Source of the DNA: Odontesthes bonariensis
Lineage: Eukaryota; Chordata; Actinopteri; Atheriniformes; Atherinopsidae
Assembly: GCF_027942865.1 (NCBI RefSeq)
Contig: NC_134510.1
Coordinates: 20,949,209 to 21,013,208 of the forward strand
Direction: 5' to 3'
DNA length: 64,000 bases
Shown: positions 12,420-23,600 of the stretch, one piece after another
Layout: each line of letters begins with the position of its first letter
How positions within the stretch are numbered: the first letter of the stretch is position 1
The notes under the pieces: model-generated
The model's input: the letters and a program-made list of their open reading frames with translations, nothing else
The model's database searches: none
What the model was told of the DNA's origin: nothing
Made by a program: the position numbers and the translations under genes

Positions 12420-13309
12420 TCACATCTGGAAAGTTATGGAGCCATGTACCTTCTTACCCCCTCTGTATTTTACTGTGCAATTTAAAGGTTTTTCGTAGTC
12501 CTGGGATGTCGGGAAGAACGTCAGTGTTGACCTTGTTTCCCATTTCCATTTGTTCAGCTTCCTTGACCCACGTGTGACAACTCCAGAGCGACTCCAGGAG
12601 AAAGTAGGGAGATTAGACGGGCACGAGTGGAAAACAGAGCAGGAAGCCTTCACATTTTTCAGCACCTTCACAGACATAGATGGAGGCTCAGGTTTGCCTG
12701 CAGAATAGAAATATTTAATCAAAATTACTCTTGAAACTATTAATTAGACACCCTTTACTCACTTCAGTAAATGCTTTGAAATCATTTAAATATCCTCCCT
12801 TCATTACTCACGAATGACATCGATGGTCACGGTACTTTCTGTGAAGGAGTAGCTCTGGTACTGCGGAATTTCAATCCTGAAGTAAAAGGGGCCAACATCA
12901 GTGCTCCTGACGCCATCCAGAAGCATGGTGCAGTTGCGCGCGCCAAGATTTCCCAGAAGTTGGGTTCGCTTTTTGAACTCCTCTGTCAGTTTCCATTTGG
13001 GAAGATTGGTTGAGACTATCGTGTTGCCTCTCCTCCAGAACCCTCTCCATCTGTTCAGGATGGCTTTTGACTTGGGTTTGGGGTGAGCGTAAACGCAGGG
13101 AATAACCACACACGAGCCCTGCACTGCTGGAATTCTAGAGGGTACGTCTACTAGCCACTGGGTGTAGACTGATGGGACATCAGGGATTACTAGGGTACAA
13201 CAAAGAAAAGTTTTTCATCTCTGAGTATGAAGTGATATATTCTACACAGCATTGTAAGTCGCTACTCACCATGCAACATCAGAAATGAAAGCCACAACTT
13301 GAGCTCCAT
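12420..13309 (-). CDS. Short Siglec-like protein, V+C2, no membrane anchor seen, 231 aa
   Basis: Minus-strand exons: 13309-13270 (signal peptide MELKLWLSFLMLH), 13189-12812 (V-set), 12697-12420 (C2). Phases join and give 232 codons with the TGA at 12422-12420. The V-set has GSCVVIPC (C40, C45), NC at C100, and FYFRIEI with Arg118 in the sialic-acid arginine position. The C2 domain has KASCSVFHSCPSN and LNCTVKYRGG. It resembles domains 1-2 of the plus-strand neighbour ([16 protein letters not shown]), so a duplication is likely. A 5' UTR exon probably ends at the donor near 13423. No TM or tail exon is seen downstream. It may be secreted, be 3'-truncated, or use an alternative donor at the ATGTGATG end to reach exons I failed to see. 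Confidence 0.7.
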
Positions 13310-13423
13310 CACTGCACTGAAAGGAACATTTGAAGTGAAACAACAAGCATTAAAGCAATGAAAAACACATAAAAGCCTGTTGTGTTACTGTGTGTTTTGT
13401 ACTTATACCAATAAATCACTCAC

Positions 13424-13490
13424 CTCTGAATCCTTTATCTGAATGAATTAGCAGTGCTCCTGCGTTTCACTGTTTGTGGATGTTTACGGT
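13424..13490 (-). other. Probable 5' UTR exon of the short Siglec-like gene
   Basis: The minus strand shows GGATTCAGAG|GTGAGTGATT, a strong donor. The exon with the start codon follows a pyrimidine-rich acceptor ending TTTCAG. The upstream limit of the exon is a guess. Confidence 0.45.
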
Positions 13491-13901
13491 CAAGCTTCAC
13501 CCTCTAAGATCACTGAATGTTTTATGTGCTCAGAGTGTGAGTGTCTTGTGTTCATATAGCTACAACAGAGGCCTTGGAAAAATAAGTTGTTGCAATATGT
13601 GCTCACATTCTCTTTTGTCAAGTGTTTCATGTGCTACATTTTGGTTTCTCTTCCTGCAGTCAAGTGTGCACAGAGATACAAATTTACAGAACACTGAGTT
13701 CCAAGAATGCAAAGCAGCTACAGTTGGCCTCAGTGCAGATGAGGAAATCTGGTAAATGAGAAAGATGTTAAACAACGAAATGTGATGCTTAAAAGTTTGT
13801 GACCCATTCAGAATGTATATACTTCTCCATAAAAATCATCAGACTTTAAGTAGGTGAAAGTACTTAAATAGGACCCAGTAAAACAATTGAGGCAAAAGAA
13901 A

Positions 13902-14117
13902 ATCTTTATTCTGGTCTTTACTTATTGAGAGGAATGACATATCTTTGACATATCAATTTCATCTCTACCAAATACACAGGAGCTGTGTTGGTAAATACAT
14001 CAAGAAACACAGGAAACACAGCCTGCTGTGCTGCACAATCACCTTTTTAGATCAGAGAGAAACATTCTGCAGAAAACAGAACTTTATTCTGGTCATTACT
14101 TATTGAGAGGAATGACG
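13902..14117. repeat. Local direct repeat of about 36 bp flanking a duplicated block
   Basis: CTTTATTCTGGTC, one variable base, then TTACTTATTGAGAGGAATGAC occurs at 13904-13938 and again at 14082-14116. Read on the minus strand, each copy contains AATAAAG, so these could be duplicated polyadenylation regions of a minus-strand gene. Confidence 0.8.
13957..14083. repeat. Duplicated block, copy 1 (partner at 15373-15480)
   Basis: The block starts TTTCATCTCTACCA and continues ACACAGGAGCTGTGTTGG. It ends GAGAAACATTCTGCAGAAAA then CAGAACTT. The partner copy differs at a few bases and lacks an internal stretch of about 20 bp. The two are 1.4 kb apart in direct orientation. Confidence 0.85.
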
Positions 14118-14573
14118 CATCACACGTGTGGGGATGCATCACACATGTGAAACATATCATGTGTGGGGTCATCACACAATGAACAAAAGTAGATTTCTGA
14201 GGAGATTATGTGCACACGCGACAAGCCAGAAGATTAAGAGTAATGTTTTGTGAACAAATAAGAACATTCATTCATTTCACCCTTTTTTTTTTTTTTTGAG
14301 GAAGCCAGCATGGGGATGGTTTGTTGTCTAAATTGCGCAGCTTTGTTGCAAGCGCGTGTTGTCATATTCATAAAAGTCAAATCAAACCCCAAAAAGAGAT
14401 TTTTCAAAGAAAACTTGGACTACTTCCTGTTAGTATTAATGATGGGTTACTCTGAATTTTTCACTCTTCGTTTGGTTGAAACTTCAGTGACAATAAGCTT
14501 TTAATCCAGAAAAAAAACAAAACAACTGTAATTTACCATTTCAAAAAGTGGATATATTCAATCTTGCGAGAGG

Positions 14574-14795
14574 CTATACGACGTCATGTGCTGTGTGTTT
14601 TGTGGCTCTCTCGTGCCGCTCCTCTCGTGCTCCATCAGTTCTGGTAAAACAACAGACCATGTGATGATAAGCCAGCGCAAATATGCAGAAGATGGATACA
14701 ACCAAGGTCGAGATAGTTTTGCTGATCAGCAGAACATCATCAGGCGCCTCTGTTTGGTGTAAATTACCTTCCAAATTCTGTTTGCATTGACACAT
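14574..14795 (-). other. ORF with one membrane-like segment, possible orphan exon
   Basis: A 73-codon minus-strand ORF encodes a hydrophobic run (ISTLVVSIFCIFALAYHHMV) followed by charged residues. Its position between Siglec-like genes makes a relic TM exon thinkable. Splice sites and tail motifs are not convincing, and the call is weak. Confidence 0.2.
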
Positions 14796-15372
14796 TATCC
14801 CACATAATGAGACCTTGATACAAGATTACGACATATGAGCCTCAAAATGAACATTTTTGTGTTGGAAACATCACAGTTACCTGTAGCAGTTACCTGACTT
14901 CATTGTTCCTCATTGTAATCGATTCTTTCTAATTGCATTTAGCTTGTTGATGATCCAAGTCAATGTGACTTGTGTCAAGTTTTCTTTTTCTTTTTTCTCA
15001 ATTTGTGAAGGAGCCATACTGACTGTGTTGGATGTCAATTAATTCATTTAATAGCACTTTCATTATGATTGGAATCGTGACAAATTTCTCGAAGACCTTT
15101 TCTGTTTACAAAAGTCTTACTGTCCTAGAACTGCTGCTCTCCAAAATGTAAGCAGAGAAAGCAGGTGTCAACCTTAACACTTTTACCAACTTCCCCTCCC
15201 GCTATTTGGCTCAGTTTTACTCACCAGCTGCAGTGCTATGAATGAGAGCTAGACTGCAGATCCACTTTTTTTTTACACTTTATTTGTGAAAAAAAAACAA
15301 AAAAAACCCATTAAATTTAACTTTCCATGACAACTCAAAATCTGAACAGTAAACTTTACCAAAAGCAAATAG

Positions 15373-15480
15373 TTTCATCTCTACCAGATACACAGGAGCT
15401 GTGTTGGCAAATGCATCGAGAAACACAGGAAACGTCACCCTTTTAGATTAGAGAGAAACATTCTGCAGAAAACAGAACTT
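15373..15480. repeat. Duplicated block, copy 2 (partner at 13957-14083)
   Basis: Same sequence as copy 1, lacking about 20 bp. Flanking DNA does not match over any further long stretch. Confidence 0.85.
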
Positions 15481-16153
15481 CGGTCAAGAGAAGTTACACT
15501 GTTGAAGCAAAGTTGCGAAAACAAAATAACCCCATTTTTTATATAATTTCCTGTGTCACACAGTTGTGTAATACAGAACTAAGGCTGCCAGGTTACAGAG
15601 TTTATCAGTTTATTAAACTCAGAAATAAAAAACGAGCAAAGCAAGCATAAAATCGAACATCGTGTAATTTCAGGCAATTGTTTTGATTCACATTGTTATT
15701 ACAAATTGTGTTGGTGTGCATAATGGTAAAGGCCTCCCATGAACCCTGCTGGTTAGGACTTTTTATGCTCAACAGCTCACTTGGAGTCCCATTATACTTC
15801 AGAAATAGCGTCTTTTGCAAACTATTCTTAGCTGGCGTGCATACATTCCTGCAGCTGTGAGCCAACAAAGACAGTTTGTTATCTAGCTGTTATGTGATTG
15901 GATTGAAGTGCATCCTTTTTTTTGTTTTTCCAATGAAATGTATCCTACACACCAACATGTGCCGGGTCACAGACATGAACGGTTCCAATAAACAATTCAA
16001 AATACAAAGGCAAAGGAAAAATGTTCTCCTATTTGGTGTAATCCACATTTGCATAAATGTTCTCTATGGGATCCATACTTTGGCTGATTTGATTGGTTTC
16101 TTTCTGCAAAGACAGAAGACACGTTATGTCAGGGTCAGGTTTTTAACTGTTTG

Positions 16154-18123
16154 TTAAAAGACCGAAAGCCCATGTCTTTCGAATCCTCTTACGATATTAC
16201 AATTGGGATAAATGGAAGTCAAAAGTACCTGGAAATTAATATAGACAGGCTCGTCGATGGCTTTCTGTTCATTACCTTTCATGTCTAAAGTTTTGCAAGA
16301 TTTTACATTACTGAGAAAAAGAAGAAAAGACAAAATCATGATTTAACAACTCAGAAACTCAGAAAAACTCTAAAATATCTGCGGACATTTGTCAGGATGT
16401 TGAATTCTTATTCATTGACACTGCTAACACTAAAGAGACTAAAAATACACTACTATTGTCACTAATAAAGATATTAGCTATGATGCAATGCAATTTATCC
16501 AGTGAACCACAAAACATACCTTTCGGGTGGTTTTGATGATGTTCTGCTGAAGTTCACATAATAGCCTGAGTCCCTGTGGGTGGAAGATCCCGACCTGGAG
16601 GGACTGATGACTCCTAATGTATTGTTGCTGTGATGTTAGAAAAAAAAAGAAGACAAACGCAATCAGTTTACCATTTGAGGTAATCTCATTAAATAAATTC
16701 AGAAATGAAGAAAATACTACCGTAAAGCTTCCTTAGCCATCTTTATTACATGAGAATTAATGGATGATGATCATATATATTTGGCAGCGGCTTTCTATCA
16801 CACACAAGGCCTCTCAACTTGATACATTTTTCATACTGCAAAATGAAGGCCTTTCACCAGGCGCTAGAGTAACACTGAAGAATCTTCAGTTTAGAAACCC
16901 CCCTCATCAGGGGTATATTTTTCCATTTGGTGTTTGATGTTTTCAGGAAACCACAATTATTCACACTATTTACGTGCTTAATGACAGGAAAGAATAGATG
17001 ACACGTTTGGTTTTAAGACATTTCAAACGTCCACATCATTCTAGGCTGGCTTCAGACATCAGCAGAAAACGAAAACACGTCCCTCGCTACACTCACAGTT
17101 CGTAAATTATCCGAAAAGTAATGTTACCTCTTGTGTTTCCTGTAAACCACAATTCCAGCAACAATAAGGATCAGAAGTGCCAGAACTGGTATAATGACCA
17201 AATACACAAGGTGGTCATCACTGGTGGGCATTGCTGTGAACAGAAAATTATTTCAGTAAATTCAGCTCAATTATGGATGTCGCCCTGTTTCTTTCTACCA
17301 AACAAACTGAGCAAAGAAAGTATTACTTGTCACGGATTGAGATGGAGTCGTCGGGAAGATGTTGGAATCTGTAAAAGCTGGGGAAACGTTACACTGTGTG
17401 ATGGCAGAGTAAGGAGTAGTCAAATAAATATGAGTAAAAAAATTGAGCCATAAAGGTCATACCTGGCCCAAAAGTGACCGGAGCAACACCTGACCATGTA
17501 GGAGAAACGTGCAAAGTATTTATTGAACTTTTCTGCACTGAAACATATGGGTAATTTTGAAATTTAGAAAAAGATATGCATAACTGAATTGACAACCATT
17601 CAAAGAAATGGAAACAGGGTTTTGTTTGAAACTGTAGCTGTCGTTGAGTCCAGAAATGCGCACGTAGATTCCTGGTTCACCTTCCCTTATATCTGTGATC
17701 AGTAAAGAGCAGTTGCCTTTGAGTTTATCTCCGATGAGCTTTGTTTTTCCTCTGTACTTGGGAACCACGCATGAGTCTTGTGGATGAAAAACGAATGCAG
17801 AGCGGTCGTTGTCATTCTTACTGCATTCACTTTTCCCTTGGGTTTTCCAGTAAACCTTTACATCTTTTGTGTGTTGTGCTGTTGGATAGGTAAAATGGCA
17901 TAGTATGGTCAGGTTTGCGCCTCTCTGTTCCGTTATATGTCTTTCCACCGTTATTCCCCATTTCTGACCTGTATACAAAACCAAACAAAATTTGAATTTG
18001 TAGCATTCAACTGCACACCTTAAACATTCCAAACAAACTCATCAGCTCAATGTGTCGCCCACCGTTTGAACACGAGACCAGAGTTAATATGAGGCCGAGA
18101 GTTATCAGGTTCAGCCGCTGCAT
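16154..18123 (-). CDS. Single-V-domain Siglec/CD33-like receptor with stalk, TM and YxNF tail, about 290 aa
   Basis: Minus-strand exons: 18123-18063 (signal, MQRLNLITLGLILTLVSC), 17968-17597 (V-set), 17489-17463 and 17368-17327 (two small stalk exons), 17233-17128 (TM), 16627-16520 and 16310-16154 (tail). All phases join and total 291 codons with the stop. The V-set has LTILCHFTYP, KGNCSLLITDIR and GIYVRISG, so the Siglec-type NC cysteine and the F-strand arginine are kept. The TM is within LVYLVIIPVLALLILIVAGI. The tail has GYYVNFS and PVYINFQ, two YxNF motifs whose YxN core fits Grb2-type SH2 binding. An alternative donor after INFQ (16229) could lead to further exons, so the C-terminus is uncertain. 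No C2 domain is present between the V domain and the stalk. Confidence 0.7.
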
Positions 18124-19825
18124 CTGATCCAACAACACATATTTTTGTTATCAGACGGAATCATGCAATTCTAAAATGAGCTCAGTTTTACAGCAGCTTC
18201 TAACACATGTTAACCTGACAGTATTTACCACATAAAGTAAGTACTCACTGTGAGATGAGGACAGAGGACATCGAGCTGCTTGCTTTGTCAGTATGTTTTT
18301 GATCTGAGCACAGATGTGAAATTCTTTGGGTGTGTTTCCTCTTGCACGATCGGATGAATTAACAAAAAAAAGAGGAAGTTTGGAAAGAAAAGGTGACCTC
18401 AATAAAACCAGTCATGTTTAGGGGAAGGTTCTACACACAGTTTCACGCATCCGAATCTTGACGGCCAAATGCTGCTGCACTCTATAGTGTGAGGACGTTT
18501 TCTCGTTTAAAAATAAACTTCCCCGGTCAGTTTTTACACTTCTATGAGTCTTTGACACCTCAGTAGCTCAGAAACTGCAGCATGGTTTTAAATGTGGTAA
18601 AGGCGTGAAAGTGCTTCTCATCCAAGTATTTTTGGTATATTTGTGTGGCCTAATGCAGTAACTGACATCCATCCACTGAATGCAAATAATAAAGCACACT
18701 TGCCTGCTTGTCAGAGAAAGCTGAAATATTAACATATTGTTCAGTGCTTTTGTTTAGCTCTATTTGGCACAGCACTGTATGAGCGATATCACTTGATCCA
18801 AATGTTTTTCTGTAATATTGTGAGGGGCTGATTCTATGAGTTTATATTGTAGTTATTTTAGAGGATAGGCTAATTACTACAGCAGAGATCAAATGGTTCA
18901 GTTAGTACTTTGAGGTACATTAGTTGGCTTTGTGAGGAGGAAGTGGCCAAACTTTCAACATACCGAAAAAGTGTGCTGTAACCTCAGCAGTTCAATAAAA
19001 CGCTTGCCACTTGCTGCCAAGTGTCCCTTTGTTTCTCTGCTCCAGAGACACATGCACCTTAATTCAGTTATTTTACTTAAAGAGTAATTATCAGGATTAC
19101 AAATCCGTCAAGAGCCATCAACTGCCTGTCACATAACGGTTCACATTTCATTAAGAGTAATTATTTTGGCTGTTGCGAGTTCAGGGTAACTGACTGGGGA
19201 TGAAATCCTCAGCCGCGAGCCAATGCAAAAAGATTCCAAATTATGTCTGAAATCAATGTGAGGTGTAAGCAGTCAAGGATGACACAATCAGTGTTTTACA
19301 ATGCCAGTTTGATAAAAAAAAATACTCCTTTTCTGTTACTGTCCCTCTGTTGCAGCTCATCTGTGGAAAGACCTCGTGTCTAATTTGGATGGCTGAAGCT
19401 TCACATTAGCTTCAGCTAAACCTCGGTTGGCAAGAATGTTCGAAGTAAAGGTGTATGAGGTTCCATTTGTTCCAAAAATATGTTCTCATGTGCACTGCTT
19501 ATGTCCAGTGAACATGTAACAATGTTCTCTGGACATTACCTTTGAACAGTACTTCAACTGTGGCAAAACTTACTGGGTCCTCTTGGACGACTTTGTTCTT
19601 ATTATTGTAAGTGTTAGTTTGTCCTGATGTGTCACATTTTGGGCACAAATTGTACCTGAAAGGAGTGGCGTTTCTCTTTGTGACAGCTATGTGAATGACA
19701 GGAGGATGCAGGTCACTCCAACACAACTCTGCATCCTAACAAGATGAGCAGTGTTACTCTCTTTATCATTGAATGGTTTTAATGTTGTGGCTGGTCGGTT
19801 TACACCTCCAAAAGCAGCTGCCACA
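18124..19825. other. No gene seen (intergenic)
   Basis: AT-rich sequence with no supported exon. A possible 5' UTR exon of the single-V receptor may end at the CTCACA|GTGAGT donor near 18250. Confidence 0.4.
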
Positions 19826-20060
19826 AGTCAAATCAAAATCAAATCAAATTGATTTGTATAGCACATTTCATGTACAAACAATTCAAAGTGCTTTACATAA
19901 AATAAAAGCATTGCAGCAGGGAGTGTAAGAAGCATTACAAATACATAAAAAAATATAAAGAGAAACAAATAAAATCATTGAAATGAATTTAAAAACAAGC
20001 AACAGTCAAGATAAGTTAAAAGATACCGTGCAGATTTCATGCATAGACACATGAGAAAAG
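19826..20060 (-). mobile_element. L2-type LINE 3' end, minus orientation
   Basis: Starts with tandem AATCAAA units, then TTGATTTGTATAGCACATTT and AAAGTGCTTTACATAAAATA. This is the reverse of the (TTTGATT)n tail and the 'AAAGTGCTTTATAAATAAAG' 3' end seen on the plus strand near 38,670-38,710. No ORF2 portion is recognised. Confidence 0.6.
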
Positions 20061-20646
20061 AAATGTTTTTAACCTGGATTCAAAAATGTCTACATTTGGT
20101 GAAAGTAAGTGAAAGTGAAACAAGTGACTCCTTGTGAAAAGGAAACCTCCTTCTAACATGTGCACATTGCAAACAAAGGCTAAAGCACCTGTTGATCTTT
20201 AACTAAACAAACAGTTGGACTTCAGTGAGTACTCAAGTGATTTCCTGTTGCCCTATCTTTTGACAAACTCGACGTTGTTATATAAAACCACTAGATGGAG
20301 GGAGTGCGACATTCTTGCAAACCCATGGTGAACTTTGGAGCTTGAGCCCGGACTCCACCTGGAATGTGGGTCAAACTCGGATCTTAAAGGTGCAGTCATA
20401 TGATTCCCAGCTGGCTGCAATGTGAGTCAACAGAGCTGGAAATGGTTTCCTGAAACTATATCGAGGCAGTTTTTGGTGATCCCGAACCTCTCGACCTGGA
20501 AGAAGTTGGTCCTGGCAGACTTTCAGCTCTGGCTCACAGGGAGATGGGTTTGGGGGAGAGACGTTTAGGGAGTAAAATGCGACTTAACTTCACTGCAAAC
20601 ATTACTTCCCCTGCTTAGGTGTGATCGGGGAAAGCTGCGGACACGC

Positions 20647-23600
20647 ATGGAAGATCTCAATAACAACAGCGGAAAGCCGGGGGCCGGAGAAGAGATGCGC
20701 TCTGTCAGGAGAGTAGCGGCGGTGAGCTCTCCCGCTCTCTCCGGCGCACGGCTCACCTTACCAGGAGTCATGGACGCAGAGGGGAGGGTCGACGAGTCGA
20801 GACTGAGGATGCACGTCTTCAGAAACGGTCTATCATCTGTAAATGTATACGACTGAGTTAGAGCTGCACTGCAGTTTCAGTATTTTTAGCAGTTTGGCTG
20901 GCATTTAACAGAATAGCTTATAGAGTAGTAAGATTTGGCCTAAACAAAAAGGGGGGGATCTTAAATCATCCCTAATAGCCATGTAGCCGGTACATAACAT
21001 AACAATGCTTCTCTATATTCCTATGGTGTAGATTGAAAGTAGTTGGCACAGAGCACAGCCTATTCATATTTATCACATATAGGCCATAATAAACGCGGCC
21101 TCGTTGGAGGTTTAATGTAGTTCAATCTTTTCACTCGGGTCCTCAACTTGACATTTGATGTCCTTACACTTGAGGATGCTGCTTCATACATCTAACTCTC
21201 AGTGGAAAACAGTTTCCACTACACAACATTTTGTCTGGAGAGTTTTTTTCTGTCCATTTCATCTCGCAAATATTCACAGTGGAAACCACATATCTTCAGG
21301 TTTGGGCATTTTGATTTTGATTTTGAATTTCTTTCTATTTTTTTTGTTCATCTGAAGGAGTTCACTCATTTATGGGTGGAGAAGATTCTTCTATTACTTA
21401 GAATACTAGAACTCAGTTAAAACATGTCTTAGATTTGCCTGAAAAATATGCAAAGCTAAAAATAAGGCACTTGTTCGTAGCTTTTTGTTTTGTTCTCACG
21501 TAATCATAAATATATACAGCTGTAAAATGTAATATATGCATTTATGCAGCAGTAATATTTATCCATAAACATCATATAGTTAATCGTAATGAGCATTTTA
21601 AGAATTTACTTTCTATACTTTATGCAAGTTTGGTTCAAAACACATATACTTTTATTTAAGTAAAAGATCTAACTACTTCTCCTACGACTGTGTGCTGTAT
21701 ATAATTAAGACAAGATTTTTATGACCGGGTGTCTTCAGATGCACCAGTTAATTGTGACCATGTAATCTCTACAGGTCAAGACTGAGTCAAGTGATGCTTT
21801 GCTTCATGACTTTTAGCTGAGTTACAATCAAGGCACTCTCTTTTAAAGTCAAACATTTCATTGTACATCAGACTTCCTGGGGCAGACAACTCCAGTGTGA
21901 TGACTGTGAGAAAACAACAGGCAGCATTTATTAAGTTGGTGGGGGAAAATCACATGAGATTCAGTTGTTTTACAAAAGTTATTCGGTGAAGTGTGAGAAG
22001 TTGGGGAATGAGGGTACCTCTGGATTTTCCACGAAGCTTTGGGTTATAGATAAAGGAAGCTTGTCAGTCAGATGACATTTTGTTCAAAATGTTTTATCAG
22101 GAGTAAGATACAGGACATGAAAAAAAAAAATCAGCAGAGAGGAGTTCACCATCCTGTAAAACATCACATGTCTTTTCGTAGGAATGTGAAAACTCACCCT
22201 CCTTTTCTGTGCTCCATTGACCTTTAAGCACATTCCACCCCCTACTAAAGGGGACACAAACGATTAGAAACTATACAGAGAAAATTAATTCCTCGTCTCA
22301 AAATCCACCGAAAGTTACCAAAGAAGTGGATCACTTTAGGTTTTGTTTCATTGTGGTGGTGATAACTCGTGGGAAATGCTTAACATAGCCGCTTAGCTTG
22401 ACTGCTTTAAAAAGGTTTTTAATCCCTGTCTAGGGGGCGTTTCTCCATCTGAGAGAGGCCTAGTGTGGCGTTTCCTGTTTGGGATGTACCCGTGTGGCTC
22501 CACAGCTTTAGAGCGCCCGTACCTCCAGGAGCAGTTGTTCGTACGTTACCAGGTCATGAAGAGAAAGTGGCAGCAGTTTGTTCCCTCAGCGGTGCGAATA
22601 CACCTCAACGGCACTGATGGTAAAGGCTCAAACATGCTCAAACTCAGCTGTCACCGTAAAGGAAGTTGTTCATCTTTTCTTTTCTATTTTTCTCTTCTCT
22701 TTTCTTTTTTCCAATCTGACCGGACTGGACTGATTCACTAATTTTCTCTTTAAAAAAAAAAAAAACACTTCTATGTCCATGTGACCCAGCTGAGCTGGTT
22801 TCAGCTGTCAGGTACTTTGATCAGAGGGAAGCACAAGCAGAACAGAAGGTGCAAGACCAGTCAGAGGAGGTCAGGGACAGGCTGGCCTTCTTGGAGCTTC
22901 AAGCGCAGGTTAGACCAAATCCAGTGTATATTTGTTTTCAGTATTTTTATGTTCTGGTTCTTTTAGATTTATTTTTATAAATATTGTTTAATTTCTTTCA
23001 TTTTCATTTCATTTCATTTCTTTTCTTCTCTTTTTTATTTTAAGAAAGATAATCTGTTTAACACAGGGGGAGTGAAGTGTATAGGGTAATGCTTCTTTAT
23101 GATCTTATTGAGTTTAACTGTCATTTATTCTGATTGTTATTTTGACCTCTTTGTGCTACTTGAAGTGTTAAGCACTTCTGTCTCAAGAGTGTGAACAGCT
23201 GATAGACCTTTGCACTCAGATAGCAACACTTAACAAAACACATCCAGCTGTTGACCCTTTTATGATAGGATCAAATATCTGGTATCCAAATGTTTGGCGT
23301 CTATGGAAGCCAGACAGACAAGTAACAGATTAAAGGAAAAAGATGGACCCTTGACCCTTACAATTCAGGGATTCTGTGGCTCTGATATGAGGACGTCTTG
23401 GGGTGATTTAGGTCCACTTCTCCTCTTGAAAAATAATTAATGATCACTACAAAATGTTGTTAGAAATAATGTGAGCAATCGGAACAGTCTCATCTAGCAT
23501 GGCAATGCCTCTGTCCGCTACACAAGGGGTCACTGAATGGCTAATGAATGTGTAAAGCTGTCAGCATTTCAACCCAACTAAACACTGATGTGTTAGACAA

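Noticed and set aside
16715-16740. Possible 20-bp micro-exon in the single-V receptor
   Set aside because: Including it would shift the frame of the following tail exon that carries the YVNF motif.
20827-20838. Donor TCT|GTAAAT for TBC exon 1
   Set aside because: It looks stronger but gives the wrong phase for exon 2; the donor at 20827 restores the conserved RNGGVSPSERG.
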